A DNA stretch of 64,000 bases from Yeosuana sp043876835 (GTDB lineage Bacteria; Bacteroidota; Bacteroidia; Flavobacteriales; Flavobacteriaceae): the NCBI RefSeq assembly GCF_043876835.1, contig NZ_JBAWJZ010000003.1, positions 186,001-250,000 on the forward strand. Reading direction: 5' to 3'. Numbering within the stretch: the stretch's first letter is position 1; each line of letters starts with the position of its first letter. The notes beneath the pieces were generated by a model. It had not been told where the DNA came from and searched no databases. It was given only the letters and a program-made list of their open reading frames with translations. Shown piece after piece: positions 52,229 through 60,977 of the stretch. A program made the translations under genes and the position numbers.

Positions 52229-52609
52229 TTAAAAATCTCTTTTAAGGAATCCTGAAGAATAAACATCTTGAATATATCCTCCTTCTTGCAACAAAATAAA
52301 GACTAAATATAAAATCAAGAAAATTGCAGTCCAAACTACCATGCGTCTTAAGCTTGACGTTTCATCTCTCATGTGCATAAAGTCCCAAGTAATATAATAT
52401 GCTTTTGCTATGGTTAGGATGATGAAAATCCAGTTTAAAACTTTCATTCCTAAAATATGACCCATTAAAATTTCAGGCTTTTCTATACCTAATGCAACTT
52501 CAACAGAAGTAATGATACTAAGTAAAATTAAAACACCCCAAATTTTTTGAGTATTAGATTTAAATTTTATTAAACCTCTTAATATTTCTAATTTATGTGC
52601 GTGTGCCAT
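52229..52609 (-). CDS. Cytochrome c oxidase subunit IV (caa3-type)
   Basis: A 126-residue inner-membrane protein with three hydrophobic segments (IWGVLILLSIITSVEVALG, VLNWIFIILTIAKAYYITW and VVWTAIFLILYLVFILLQ) and the motif WDFMHMRDE, matching the prokaryotic oxidase subunit IV (COX4_pro type). It stabilizes the heme-copper oxidase. It is last in the ctaB-subunit III-subunit III-subunit IV unit. Confidence 0.88.
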   Translation of the reverse strand: MAHAHKLEILRGLIKFKSNTQKIWGVLILLSIITSVEVALGIEKPEILMGHILGMKVLNWIFIILTIAKAYYITWDFMHMRDETSSLRRMVVWTAIFLILYLVFILLQEGGYIQDVYSSGFLKRDF

Positions 52610-52631
52610 TTTTGTAATAATATTAATTCAA

Positions 52632-53612
52632 TTAAACTAGGTAGAAGAATGTAAATACGAATACCCAAACTAAGTCTACAAAGTGCCAATATAACCCAAC
52701 TTTTTCAACCATTTCATAGCTTTTACGCTTTTCGTAAGTTCCTAAAATAACATTAAAGAAGATAATGATATTGATAATTACACCAGAAAATACGTGGAAA
52801 CCATGGAAACCTGTTATAAAAAAGAAAAAGTCTGCAAATAACGGTGACCCATATTCGTTGACATGTAAATTAGCTCCTTCAACGACATGCTTACCATTTG
52901 CTTTAATTTGTTTTAATGATTCTTCCCTTGAAAGCACCGTTTTATGGCCATGCTCATTTATATCTTGAGTTCTAACTAAAACATTAGGATGGGATTCTAA
53001 TCCATGGATAACTTCTTCAACCGTATAAGTTGGCAAAGTTCCTTCACTTACAAACCATAATCCATTTTTACGTTCATGAGCAGCTCTTTCATTTTCACCA
53101 ACAACAACAAAGTCTCTTAAAGCTACACGGTGTCCTTCAGTATTAACAAACTGTAAAATATTTCCACCTTTTGTTTGAATAGCACCATAGTCGCCTTTAA
53201 TAAAAGTTGACCATTCCCATGCCTGTGATCCAACGAATATTAAACCGCCAATAATGGTTAAAAACATATATAAGGTCACTTTGGCTTTATTTAAATGATG
53301 ACCAGCATCAACAGCTAATACCATTGTTACTGATGACATAATTAAGACAAATGTCATAAATGCCACATAAATCATAGGTAAATTTTGCCCATGTAAAAAA
53401 GGCACGTGTGTAAATACTTCATCGGCAATTGGCCAAGTTTCTATAAACTTAAAACGTGAAAATCCATAGGCCGCTAAAAATCCGGAAAAGGTTAAAGCAT
53501 CTGAAACAATGAAAAACCACATCATCATTTTACCGTAACTTGCTTTTAAAGGCTCATTGCCTCCTCCCCAAGTTTTACCTTCTGTTCCAGTAGTTACAAC
53601 TGTAGTACTCAT
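52632..53612 (-). CDS. Cytochrome c oxidase subunit III with a large loop insertion
   Basis: A 326-residue membrane subunit of a heme-copper oxidase. Subunit III landmarks are MMMWFFIVSDALTFSGFLAA, GSQAWEWSTFIKG, FITGFHGFHVFSGV and YWHFVDLVWVFVFTFFYLV. Between the third and fourth membrane segments a hydrophilic loop covers residues about 143-253, roughly 80 or more residues longer than in the compact subunit III; it is rich in His, Glu and Lys. Subunits I and II are not in this window, so the complex must be completed by genes elsewhere. Confidence 0.9.
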   Translation of the reverse strand: MSTTVVTTGTEGKTWGGGNEPLKASYGKMMMWFFIVSDALTFSGFLAAYGFSRFKFIETWPIADEVFTHVPFLHGQNLPMIYVAFMTFVLIMSSVTMVLAVDAGHHLNKAKVTLYMFLTIIGGLIFVGSQAWEWSTFIKGDYGAIQTKGGNILQFVNTEGHRVALRDFVVVGENERAAHERKNGLWFVSEGTLPTYTVEEVIHGLESHPNVLVRTQDINEHGHKTVLSREESLKQIKANGKHVVEGANLHVNEYGSPLFADFFFFITGFHGFHVFSGVIINIIIFFNVILGTYEKRKSYEMVEKVGLYWHFVDLVWVFVFTFFYLV

Positions 53613-53749
53613 ATATATTGGTTGTTTAATAAAAGTTGCACAAAAATAATCATTTTATTTATCTAGAGAAATATACACGTCTAAAATTCAAAAAACAGAT
53701 AAAAAAAGTGAATTTAATAAAAAGATTTATGAAAAGCCACTGTAATAAT

Positions 53750-54331
53750 TTATCTCACAAAATATAAAAACAAAAAGAGATAAATCCAAAGTATATCAAT
53801 AAAATGCCAAAATGTTGAAGCTAATTCAAACCCTAACATATTCATTGAATTATACTTTTGTTTAAAATGATTATAAATTACTACTAGTAAGCAAACTAAC
53901 CCCACAACAACGTGTAAAATATGTACCATAGCTATTAAATAAATGTAAGACATGGTAACATTACTTGTTGGACCAGTGAAATTATATCCTAAATCAATAA
54001 TCTGCTTAAATCCCACAAATTGATTATAAATGAAAACAATTCCTAAAATTAGTGTGATTAACAACCAAAAAGTTGTTGCTTTTTTATTGTTTGCTTTTAA
54101 GGTTTTTTTGGCTAGAATAAATGATAAACTACTTAAAATAATTATTACCGTACTAATTATAAAAGCATTGGGTAATTTAAAATCTTTTAACCAATCTGGT
54201 CTAGAACTACTAACTATAAAAGCACTTGTCCATGCCGCAAAAGACATAATAAGTGAAATGATGGCAAACCAAAGCATCATTTTTTTTGCTCTTTTATTTT
54301 TTTCTTCTGTGGTACCTTGTGTTAAATCCAT
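53750..54331 (-). CDS. Cytochrome c oxidase subunit III (short paralogue)
   Basis: A 193-residue protein with five hydrophobic segments. The motifs MMLWFAIISLIMSFAAWTSA, YIYLIAMVHILHVVVGLV and STFWHFIDILWIYLFLFLYF are subunit III-like. It lacks the first pair of helices of the full family and is shorter than its neighbour. Flavobacteria typically carry both forms side by side; they may belong to one complex. It begins 2 bases after ctaB. Confidence 0.9.
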   Translation of the reverse strand: MDLTQGTTEEKNKRAKKMMLWFAIISLIMSFAAWTSAFIVSSSRPDWLKDFKLPNAFIISTVIIILSSLSFILAKKTLKANNKKATTFWLLITLILGIVFIYNQFVGFKQIIDLGYNFTGPTSNVTMSYIYLIAMVHILHVVVGLVCLLVVIYNHFKQKYNSMNMLGFELASTFWHFIDILWIYLFLFLYFVR

Positions 54332-54333
54332 GG

Positions 54334-55224
54334 CTATCTAATAAATTTATCAATAACATATACAATTTGAACAAGAGTTATATAGGAAACACTTGCTAAC
54401 ATGAGTTGTTTGGCTGCCTTTGTTGTCATTTTTTTAAATAACTGAATAGCGTAAAACAACATCCCTAATCCAAGCACAAATACAATACAAGCAGAAACAA
54501 TTGACAAATGTAATTTTCCTGTAAAACCAAATACTGGAATTATAGAAATCAAGACGGTCCAAATAGTATACATAATTACTTGTACTGCAGTTCCTTTATC
54601 TTGTTTCCCTGTTGGAAGCATAAAGAATCCTCCTTTTTTATAATCTTCAAATAAAAACCACCCAATAGACCAAAAATGTGGGAACTGCCAAAAAAATTGC
54701 AAAGCAAACAAAGTCCCTGGTTCAATACCAAAATCATTAGTTGCAGCGACCCAACCTAACATAAAGGGTATAGCTCCTGGAATGGCTCCAACAAAAACTG
54801 ACAATGGTGTTTTTGTTTTTAATGGCGTATAAACACTTGTGTATATAAAAATGGAAATTGCTCCAAACATTGCTGTTTGTTTGTTAATGGTATAAAGTAT
54901 AATTATCCCTAATAAAGTGAAAATTGAGGCAATAATAAAGGCCGAATTTACAGACATGCGTCCAGCTGGAACAGGTCTGTCTTTAGTGCGATCCATTAAA
55001 GCATCCAAGTCTTTTTCAATAATTTGATTAAAAGCATTTGAAGCACCTACCATAAAATAGCCCCCAAAGGCTAATAAAACCAATGTTTTAAAATCAATCG
55101 TGTCAACTCCAAGTAAATATCCTGCAAGGGAAGAAAAAACCACACTTAATGCTAATCGCATTTTGGTAATTTCTTTAAAATCAGATATTAAAGTATGAGT
55201 CTTTAGAGAATTTATCTTATTCAA
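54334..55224 (-). CDS. ctaB: Protoheme IX farnesyltransferase (heme O synthase)
   Basis: A 296-residue UbiA-family membrane enzyme that adds a farnesyl group to heme B, making heme O for aa3/caa3 oxidases. The prenyl-diphosphate motif NAFNQIIEKDLDALMDRTKD and the following RPVPAGRM are present, as is the second motif in YTSVYTPLKTKTPLSVFVGA. About eight membrane segments cover the rest. The start appears to be TTG at 55224, since the first ATG would cut 21 residues. It leads the oxidase unit. Confidence 0.95.
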   Translation of the reverse strand: MNKINSLKTHTLISDFKEITKMRLALSVVFSSLAGYLLGVDTIDFKTLVLLAFGGYFMVGASNAFNQIIEKDLDALMDRTKDRPVPAGRMSVNSAFIIASIFTLLGIIILYTINKQTAMFGAISIFIYTSVYTPLKTKTPLSVFVGAIPGAIPFMLGWVAATNDFGIEPGTLFALQFFWQFPHFWSIGWFLFEDYKKGGFFMLPTGKQDKGTAVQVIMYTIWTVLISIIPVFGFTGKLHLSIVSACIVFVLGLGMLFYAIQLFKKMTTKAAKQLMLASVSYITLVQIVYVIDKFIR

Positions 55225-55375
55225 TATGTTATTTAATTGATGGCTTATATTTGCGTGTGCAAAGATACTTTATTAATGAATTTTAGCAATACTATTTATT
55301 ACTAAATTTATGGATGTCAAACCACAACAAAAGATTTTGTAATTTTAAAACCTATAATTTTTCAATATTCAAAAT

Positions 55376-56248
55376 ATGAAAACCTGTAAATCTATTTGTT
55401 TTTTATATATGTTATTCTTTGCATTTGCAAATTATGCCCAAGAAACTCCTGAAGTTGTTATTGAAACACAACAGTTATCAAATAATGTTTATATGCTGAC
55501 AGGTCAAGGCGGTAATATTGGTGTTTGTGTAGGTGACAAAGCCATTTTTATGATTGATGATCAATATGCCAGGTTAACCCCTAAAATATTAGACGCCATT
55601 AAAACCTTAAGTGATAAACCTATTCAATTTTTAATTAATACCCATTGGCATGGTGACCATACTGGAGGTAATGAAAATTTAGCTAAACAAGGGGTGAAAA
55701 TTATCGCACAAGACAATGTTTATAAACGTTTAAGTGAATCAACCCCAGAGACACCAAAAGAAGCATTGCCCATAATTACATTTAATGATAAACTTCACAT
55801 TCATATCAATGGAGAAGATGTGCTTGTATTTCATGTTGACAATGCCCATACAGATGGTGATGCTTTATTGTATTTTCCTGAAAGCAATGTACTTCATACA
55901 GGTGATACTTTTTTCAATGAACTATATCCATATATTGATTTAGACTCTGGAGGTAGTGTTAATGGTTACATAGAGGCCGTAAAAAAAGCATTGATATTAA
56001 TTGATGATGATACCAAAATAATTCCAGGTCATGGAAAACTTGGAAACAAAAAACAATATCAATTTTTCTTAAGTATGCTTGAAGATTTGAAAACTAACGT
56101 ATTAGCTGAAATTGAATTAGGCAAAACTGAAGATGAAGTTGCTAATAATTCAAACATTACAAAAACTTATGATGATTTAGGGTATAGTTGGGCTTTTATA
56201 AATAGTGAAAAAATACGCAGAACGTTTTATAAAAGTTTGAAGCAATAA
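55376..56248 (+). CDS. Periplasmic MBL-fold metallo-hydrolase
   Basis: A 290-residue exported hydrolase. Residues 1-22 are a signal peptide ending NYAQ. The zinc motif H90-W-H92-G-D94-H95 in NTHWHGDHTGGNENL is followed by H158 in NAHTDGDALLYFP, D177 in VLHTGDTFF and H219 in IIPGHGKLG. It has no cysteine at the second zinc site, so it is not a classical B1 beta-lactamase; the pattern is that of general MBL hydrolases. The substrate is unknown. It stands alone, divergent from ctaB and convergent with the barrel gene, 2 bases away. Confidence 0.88.
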   Translation: MKTCKSICFLYMLFFAFANYAQETPEVVIETQQLSNNVYMLTGQGGNIGVCVGDKAIFMIDDQYARLTPKILDAIKTLSDKPIQFLINTHWHGDHTGGNENLAKQGVKIIAQDNVYKRLSESTPETPKEALPIITFNDKLHIHINGEDVLVFHVDNAHTDGDALLYFPESNVLHTGDTFFNELYPYIDLDSGGSVNGYIEAVKKALILIDDDTKIIPGHGKLGNKKQYQFFLSMLEDLKTNVLAEIELGKTEDEVANNSNITKTYDDLGYSWAFINSEKIRRTFYKSLKQ

Positions 56249-56250
56249 CT

Positions 56251-58350
56251 CTAAAAATCAAAATACCAATTAAATAAATCTGTTCTTAATCCAATATTAA
56301 ACCAAACGGTATTAGTTTTAAATGTTGAAGTGGTTTCAACGTCTGGATTAAAATTTCTAAAGGTGATATCTGCAAATAGTTTCAAATTAGATGCAGGATT
56401 GATGACATATCCTGTTTGTAAATTGGCGTAAAACGAATTGGTTTTATTGCCTTGGCCTATCTCAACACCGGAATCAAAAGGCCTGTCGTTATAATTTCTG
56501 TAGATGTCGCTACCATAACTAAAGTTATCTGTTCCATCATTATAATCAAATCCTCTTACTCCAAAAATTAATTTAGCATCTCCAAACCAACGCTTAAAAT
56601 AGTATCGTCCAATAATAATAGCTTCACTAAAATTTGAGCCCCAAAGATGGCCCATAGATTGGTTATTGTGTCCATAATTTAACACAATAGTATTGTGTGA
56701 ATAGGTGTAAGGTCTTACTCTATTATATTCAAATTGCAACAATAAATTATCTACTTTAAACGCATTAAAGTATTTCACACCTAATTGATACCCAAATTTG
56801 TTTTTCCAACTTTTTTCTCCTGCTTTAACATCGCTTAGTGAAAATTCGTCTAAAATAAATTGGCTATAAATATTAACATTATCATTCACTTTGTACTTCC
56901 CAGAAGCACCCACAATAGCGTTTCCAGCACCTTGACCCGTTTCAAACTCAATTGCTCTGTAAAAAATTATTGGGTTTAAATAATTAACATCAAAACCTCT
57001 GTCGTTTGTATTTGTCCATATCACAGATTCAAACAATCCAATATTCAAACGTTTAGACACATTCCAACTTAAATAATGATTTGCCATAAATTTGGTTAAA
57101 AAAGCAGCATCAACAGTAGCTTCTGGCCTTACATCTTTTAACCACATCCAAGTATTGGTGTATTTAATTTTCCAAAATTTGGTGTTCAATTTTAAAAATG
57201 GGTGTGGACTTGCTACATCACTTAAAAACAATGACCGATACCCATCACCAATAAAATTTTTACCATGTCCAAACTGAATATTAATAAATTTTGCTGGCGA
57301 ATATGACAAATAAGCTTCAGCAACTGGATAATCGTAAGAATCCGTTTTAAAACGTTTTGCGATTCCACGTCCAGGAATTATAGCAGGATCTGGTCCATAC
57401 GCTTTTAAACTTTCAGCATAGTCATTAATGTATTGTGCAAAACGACCCTGACTTTCAAAAACCGAGGTGTAGAAATTAAAGTTTTTTCCAAATCCTCCAC
57501 GAATTAAAATTCCTCTGGTATTATTATAAGTAGTATTGAAATCAGCATCAAAATCTTTTCCAACTTCTAAATCAAAAATTGGATCTATGGTAAACCAATA
57601 ATCTTTACCTTGTAATTGCACTAAATGTTCATTCCAAAGTTTTTTACCTGCCCATGTAATTGTTTCTTTTTTTAACTTCTCAATTTCTGTTTTGAAGTCA
57701 TAATAACTTGAAACATCTTCATATAAAAATGGCTTTGAAGCTGTATGGCTATTGGTTCCAACCAAATTCATGTTTCTGTCAAACTTTGAATAATCAAAAT
57801 GTGTAAACGGAATGTTTAACTGACTTGAGTAGGTTTTATCTTCAAAAGCAACTAGGGAATTATTGACTTTATCAAATTCTGATTTTGCTTCAATCTCTAA
57901 CTTAGAAATTTCAGATTCCTTTTTTAAATCATTTGTTTTGGTGTCTCGAAATTCTAACGGAATTTTAATTTCAATAGAGTATTGTTTGTAGGTTGAATTT
58001 CCGTTATAAGTTCCTGGCTTTATTTTTGGAAACTTTGAAAACACACTTCTAGCTTCAGTTTTCAATTCATCATACATGGCATCTACATAAATCACTTTAA
58101 ACAAGCCGGTAGTATCTACTTCAAACAGGACAATAATGTTCCCTTTGTAATTATCGTCAACAACTTTCTGTGGAACTTTAAAATTTTCAAAAATTAGTTG
58201 AAAAACTTTTTGGTCAAAACAATGCTGTTGAGAATCTATAGCAACTTCTTCACAATTTGGAAAAAGAGGTGGTCTTTCAAAAAAAGTTTTTTCTTGAGAA
58301 AATAGGCTATATTGAACTAAAAGTAGGAGTAGAACAATGGATTGCTTCAT
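56251..58350 (-). CDS. RemB/Wzi-like outer-membrane barrel with a TonB-like N-terminal domain
   Basis: A 699-residue exported protein. Residues 1-19 are a signal peptide. Residues 25-130 resemble a TonB C-terminal domain (PLFPNCEEVAIDSQQHCFDQ with the cysteine pair C33/C44, then GNIIVLFEVDTTGLFKVIYV). Residues about 190-699 form a barrel similar to capsule-assembly Wzi and to the flavobacterial gliding protein RemB (AGKKLWNEHLVQLQGKDYWF, IQFGHGKNFIGDGYRSLFLS, FGVRGFDYNDGTDNFSYG). The name is a resemblance, not a proof. It follows the two TonB-like genes, separated by a terminator. Confidence 0.75.
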   Translation of the reverse strand: MKQSIVLLLLLVQYSLFSQEKTFFERPPLFPNCEEVAIDSQQHCFDQKVFQLIFENFKVPQKVVDDNYKGNIIVLFEVDTTGLFKVIYVDAMYDELKTEARSVFSKFPKIKPGTYNGNSTYKQYSIEIKIPLEFRDTKTNDLKKESEISKLEIEAKSEFDKVNNSLVAFEDKTYSSQLNIPFTHFDYSKFDRNMNLVGTNSHTASKPFLYEDVSSYYDFKTEIEKLKKETITWAGKKLWNEHLVQLQGKDYWFTIDPIFDLEVGKDFDADFNTTYNNTRGILIRGGFGKNFNFYTSVFESQGRFAQYINDYAESLKAYGPDPAIIPGRGIAKRFKTDSYDYPVAEAYLSYSPAKFINIQFGHGKNFIGDGYRSLFLSDVASPHPFLKLNTKFWKIKYTNTWMWLKDVRPEATVDAAFLTKFMANHYLSWNVSKRLNIGLFESVIWTNTNDRGFDVNYLNPIIFYRAIEFETGQGAGNAIVGASGKYKVNDNVNIYSQFILDEFSLSDVKAGEKSWKNKFGYQLGVKYFNAFKVDNLLLQFEYNRVRPYTYSHNTIVLNYGHNNQSMGHLWGSNFSEAIIIGRYYFKRWFGDAKLIFGVRGFDYNDGTDNFSYGSDIYRNYNDRPFDSGVEIGQGNKTNSFYANLQTGYVINPASNLKLFADITFRNFNPDVETTSTFKTNTVWFNIGLRTDLFNWYFDF

Positions 58351-58413
58351 GAAATTTTTTAATGGTTTGATTTAAAGTAGAAAGATACTATATTTTTAAT
58401 AATGCTGTAATTA

Positions 58414-58448
58414 AAAAAACCACTATCAATTAAAGATAATGGTTTTTT
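58414..58448 (-). terminator. Rho-independent terminator after the TonB-like gene
   Basis: On the minus strand a 14-bp stem with one G-T pair (arms 58435-58448 and 58414-58427) carries a T-run, 20 bases after the stop at 58469. Confidence 0.8.
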
Positions 58449-58468
58449 AAAAACTATAATTGTGTCTT

Positions 58469-59257
58469 TTAATTCTGAATCTTAAAAACTATAGGCAAAG
58501 AATAAATCACACTAACAGGGATGTTTCTTTGCTTTCCAGGTTGCATGTCTGGAATAAAATTAATTACTCGCTCTGCTTCATCTTGTAATATTGGGTGTGG
58601 AGCTCGAGTTTTAACATCGGTTACATGCCCGGTTTTATCAATTCTGAAAACAACATTGATTCTTTGCAGACCAGTTAAACCATAATCTGAAGCTATACTT
58701 CCATTAAACTTCTTCTGAACAAGTTTGTTTATCTTGTCTGACATACATTCTCTTCTTTCATCATTATTCTTTGCCTTTTCACAACCAGGATAAATGGGCA
58801 CTTGCTCAACTCTTATAAAATCAACATCGTCATCTATTGGTGGAGGCAAAACATTAATAGATTCAGAATCTATTGGAGGGTTAACGTCCACCGTTGGTGT
58901 TGGTTGATTATCAACTTTAACAAAAGGATTCATTGGAGCATCATCAGGAACTCCTCTAAAATCTGTGCTCTTACTTTTCTTTTGTTCAATAGGCTTTTCT
59001 TTTGATGGTGCTTCTGACTTAATTACAGGAACATAAACATAAAGTGGCTCATCTGGTGGCATAGGATTAGAATAATTTGGAATTGTTGTTTCAAACCTCA
59101 TTTCAAACAATCCATAGACTACCAATAAAACTACAATTAACCCAACTTGAAAGTACATCGTTGAGTTTTTTTGTAAATTTGCATCGTGCTTTTGCGATCT
59201 TTTCACGTTTTGCTCATTTTGGCGAATGAGCTCGTGATTTTTCTTTGGAATTCTCAT
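58469..59257 (-). CDS. TonB-like energy transducer (paralogue 2)
   Basis: A 262-residue protein anchored in the inner membrane by one segment (residues about 35-50, FQVGLIVVLLVVYGLF). A Pro/Lys-rich periplasm-spanning linker (60-145) leads to a TonB C-terminal domain with the motif EQVPIYPGCEKAKNNDERRE, the cysteine pair C159/C171, GLTGLQRINVVFRIDKTGHV and VKTRAPHPILQDEAERVI. It should pass proton-motive energy to receptors such as the SusC protein. It is a tandem paralogue of the next gene, with its own terminator between them. Confidence 0.9.
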   Translation of the reverse strand: MRIPKKNHELIRQNEQNVKRSQKHDANLQKNSTMYFQVGLIVVLLVVYGLFEMRFETTIPNYSNPMPPDEPLYVYVPVIKSEAPSKEKPIEQKKSKSTDFRGVPDDAPMNPFVKVDNQPTPTVDVNPPIDSESINVLPPPIDDDVDFIRVEQVPIYPGCEKAKNNDERRECMSDKINKLVQKKFNGSIASDYGLTGLQRINVVFRIDKTGHVTDVKTRAPHPILQDEAERVINFIPDMQPGKQRNIPVSVIYSLPIVFKIQN

Positions 59258-59316
59258 AATATAATTCGATTAATTGTTAATATTATGATAAAATCACAAT
59301 AAGCATACCAAAAAAG

Positions 59317-59347
59317 AAATCCCGTTACAAAAGTTGTAACGGGATTT
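59317..59347 (-). terminator. Strong rho-independent terminator between the TonB-like genes
   Basis: A perfect 14-bp stem (AAATCCCGTTACAA with its complement) and a 3-base loop are followed on the minus strand by TTTCTTTTTT, 36 bases after the stop at 59384. Confidence 0.9.
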
Positions 59348-59383
59348 TATATTTATAGAATTCTGTTTTAAAACAGAGAAAAA

Positions 59384-60103
59384 TTATTCTTGTACTTGGA
59401 ACACAATTGGCAATGAATATGGAACAGTAACTGGCTTACCACGTTGTTTACCTGGCTTCATTTGAGGAAGTAAACCAATAACTCTGGCAGCTTCTTTTTC
59501 TAAACCTGGGTGTGGAGCTCTTGCACGAATACCTGTGATGTTTCCTGTTTTGTCGATTTTAAAAATAACATTAATACGTTGTCTTCCTGTTAAACCTAAT
59601 TCACTAGCTAACTCTGTATTGAATTTTTTATTTACAAATGCAGATATTTTATCAGACATACATTTTTTCTTAGCATCATTATTTCCAGATTCGCATCCAG
59701 GAAATACCGGTACATTTTCAATAACTGCAAAAGGGACTTCTATATCTTCTTCTACCTCTTCAACGGCAACATCTTCTACTTTAACAATTTCTTGCTCTTG
59801 GTTAGATTCCGTAGATTCAATAACCGTTTCTACAACTTCTTCCTCATCCTCAACTACAGAAATCTGTTCTGGTGCTGCTGGTGGAGGTGGTGGAGGTGGT
59901 GGTGTTTGAAGTTGCTCAGTAATTGGAATTTCTTCTTCTATCTCTTGGTCTAAATTCAATTGCCCAATATCGATAGCTGACTTATCATAAGTCTTGTAAT
60001 TGATAGCATAATTTGTAAGAAACAACATTAAAGCTAAACCAATTGCGAAATAAAGTGAACTGTTACGCCCAACATTTGCTTTAGGATTTTTCTTAAGTTC
60101 CAT
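59384..60103 (-). CDS. TonB energy transducer (paralogue 1)
   Basis: A 239-residue inner-membrane protein. One membrane segment is at residues 16-33. The linker has eight prolines in a row (P68-P75) followed by a long acidic stretch (residues 84-122). The TonB C-terminal domain starts at ENVPVFPGCESGNNDAKKKC with C137/C148 and continues GLTGRQRINVIFKIDKTGNI, RARAPHPGLEKEAARVI and LLPQMKPGKQRGKPVTVPYS. It transmits proton-motive energy to TonB-dependent receptors. No ExbB/ExbD genes are in the window. Confidence 0.93.
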   Translation of the reverse strand: MELKKNPKANVGRNSSLYFAIGLALMLFLTNYAINYKTYDKSAIDIGQLNLDQEIEEEIPITEQLQTPPPPPPPPAAPEQISVVEDEEEVVETVIESTESNQEQEIVKVEDVAVEEVEEDIEVPFAVIENVPVFPGCESGNNDAKKKCMSDKISAFVNKKFNTELASELGLTGRQRINVIFKIDKTGNITGIRARAPHPGLEKEAARVIGLLPQMKPGKQRGKPVTVPYSLPIVFQVQE

Positions 60104-60167
60104 TTTTAATTGTTTTTGTAGATTGCTAAAATAACTATTTATTTACCAAAAAAACAAACCTTTATAT

Positions 60168-60539
60168 TTATTTTAATAAGTATTTGTTTTTAATTCCTAT
60201 TACAACAGCCGTTAACATAACTCCCAGGCTATTTGCCGACACATCATAGATGTCTGCCGACCTGTATGCTGTAAGTGTTCCTTGAAGTACCTCAATAATT
60301 ATACCAAAAACAATGGATATAATAATGGCGTAAATTAAGGACTTTGATTTACTTAATTTAAACTTGTTACGTAATGTGATGTACCATAAAAAAGATAAAA
60401 CAACATAGGATAAAACGTGAAATATTTTGTCTGCAAAAGGGATTCCCGCTTCATTTAAACCTTCAATTCTCACTAAACAAATTACAGTTAGTGCAATTGA
60501 ATATAAAATAACAAGTAAAAAAGAATAGGTTTTAAGCAC
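60168..60539 (-). CDS. VanZ-like membrane protein
   Basis: A 123-residue protein with four hydrophobic segments. The pattern IPFADKIFHVLSYVVLSFLW, then IIISIVFGIIIEVLQGTLTA and RSADIYDVSANSLGVML is that of the VanZ-like family (PF04892 type). VanZ itself gives low teicoplanin resistance, but most members have no known role. The start is GTG at 60539, 8 bases inside gcvH, so the two are translationally coupled; this pair after sprA is a familiar flavobacterial order. Confidence 0.85.
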   Translation of the reverse strand: MLKTYSFLLVILYSIALTVICLVRIEGLNEAGIPFADKIFHVLSYVVLSFLWYITLRNKFKLSKSKSLIYAIIISIVFGIIIEVLQGTLTAYRSADIYDVSANSLGVMLTAVVIGIKNKYLLK

Positions 60540-60912
60540 CTATTAATACTTTATAATCTTCAGCTGATAAAAGATCATCAAACTGTGAAATATCAGAACA
60601 TTTTAATTTAATCATCCAACCATCTCCATAAGGATCTGAATTCACCTTTTCAGGTTCATCTTCCAACACTTTGTTAAATTCAATAATTTCACCAGACATA
60701 GGCAAAAACAAGTCTGAAACCGTTTTAACAGCTTCTACAGTACCAAATATTTCTTCTGCCTCTAATGTTTCATCTACTGTTTCAACTTCAACATAAACGA
60801 TATCGCCTAATTCTCCTTGAGCGAAATGTGTAATACCTACAGTTGCTATATCACCTTCAATACTAACCCATTCATGGTCTTTAGTATATTTTAATTCTGA
60901 TGGAATGTTCAT
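60532..60912 (-). CDS. gcvH: Glycine cleavage system H protein
   Basis: A 126-residue lipoyl carrier that shuttles the aminomethyl group between the P, T and L proteins. The lipoylated lysine is K63 in FGTVEAVKTVSDLFLPMSG. The opening YTKDHEWVSIEGDIATVGIT and the end NSDPYGDGWMIKLK are conserved. No other gcv gene is nearby. It lies 65 bases downstream of sprA. Confidence 0.96.
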   Translation of the reverse strand: MNIPSELKYTKDHEWVSIEGDIATVGITHFAQGELGDIVYVEVETVDETLEAEEIFGTVEAVKTVSDLFLPMSGEIIEFNKVLEDEPEKVNSDPYGDGWMIKLKCSDISQFDDLLSAEDYKVLIGA

Positions 60913-60977
60913 TTTATTTTTAAATTAGTTTTTGGCAAATGTATTTATTCAAATCTTAAATTCAAATACTTTGTATG

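Noticed and set aside
55376..56248. Beta-lactamase resistance gene
   Set aside because: The HxHxDH motif is general to MBL-fold hydrolases; the class-specific zinc cysteine of B1 enzymes is missing and the context gives no sign of resistance.
59535..59909. 124-codon open frame with a Gly-rich end opposite the TonB gene
   Set aside because: The Gly run is the complement of the proline codons of TonB on the other strand; it is a shadow frame.
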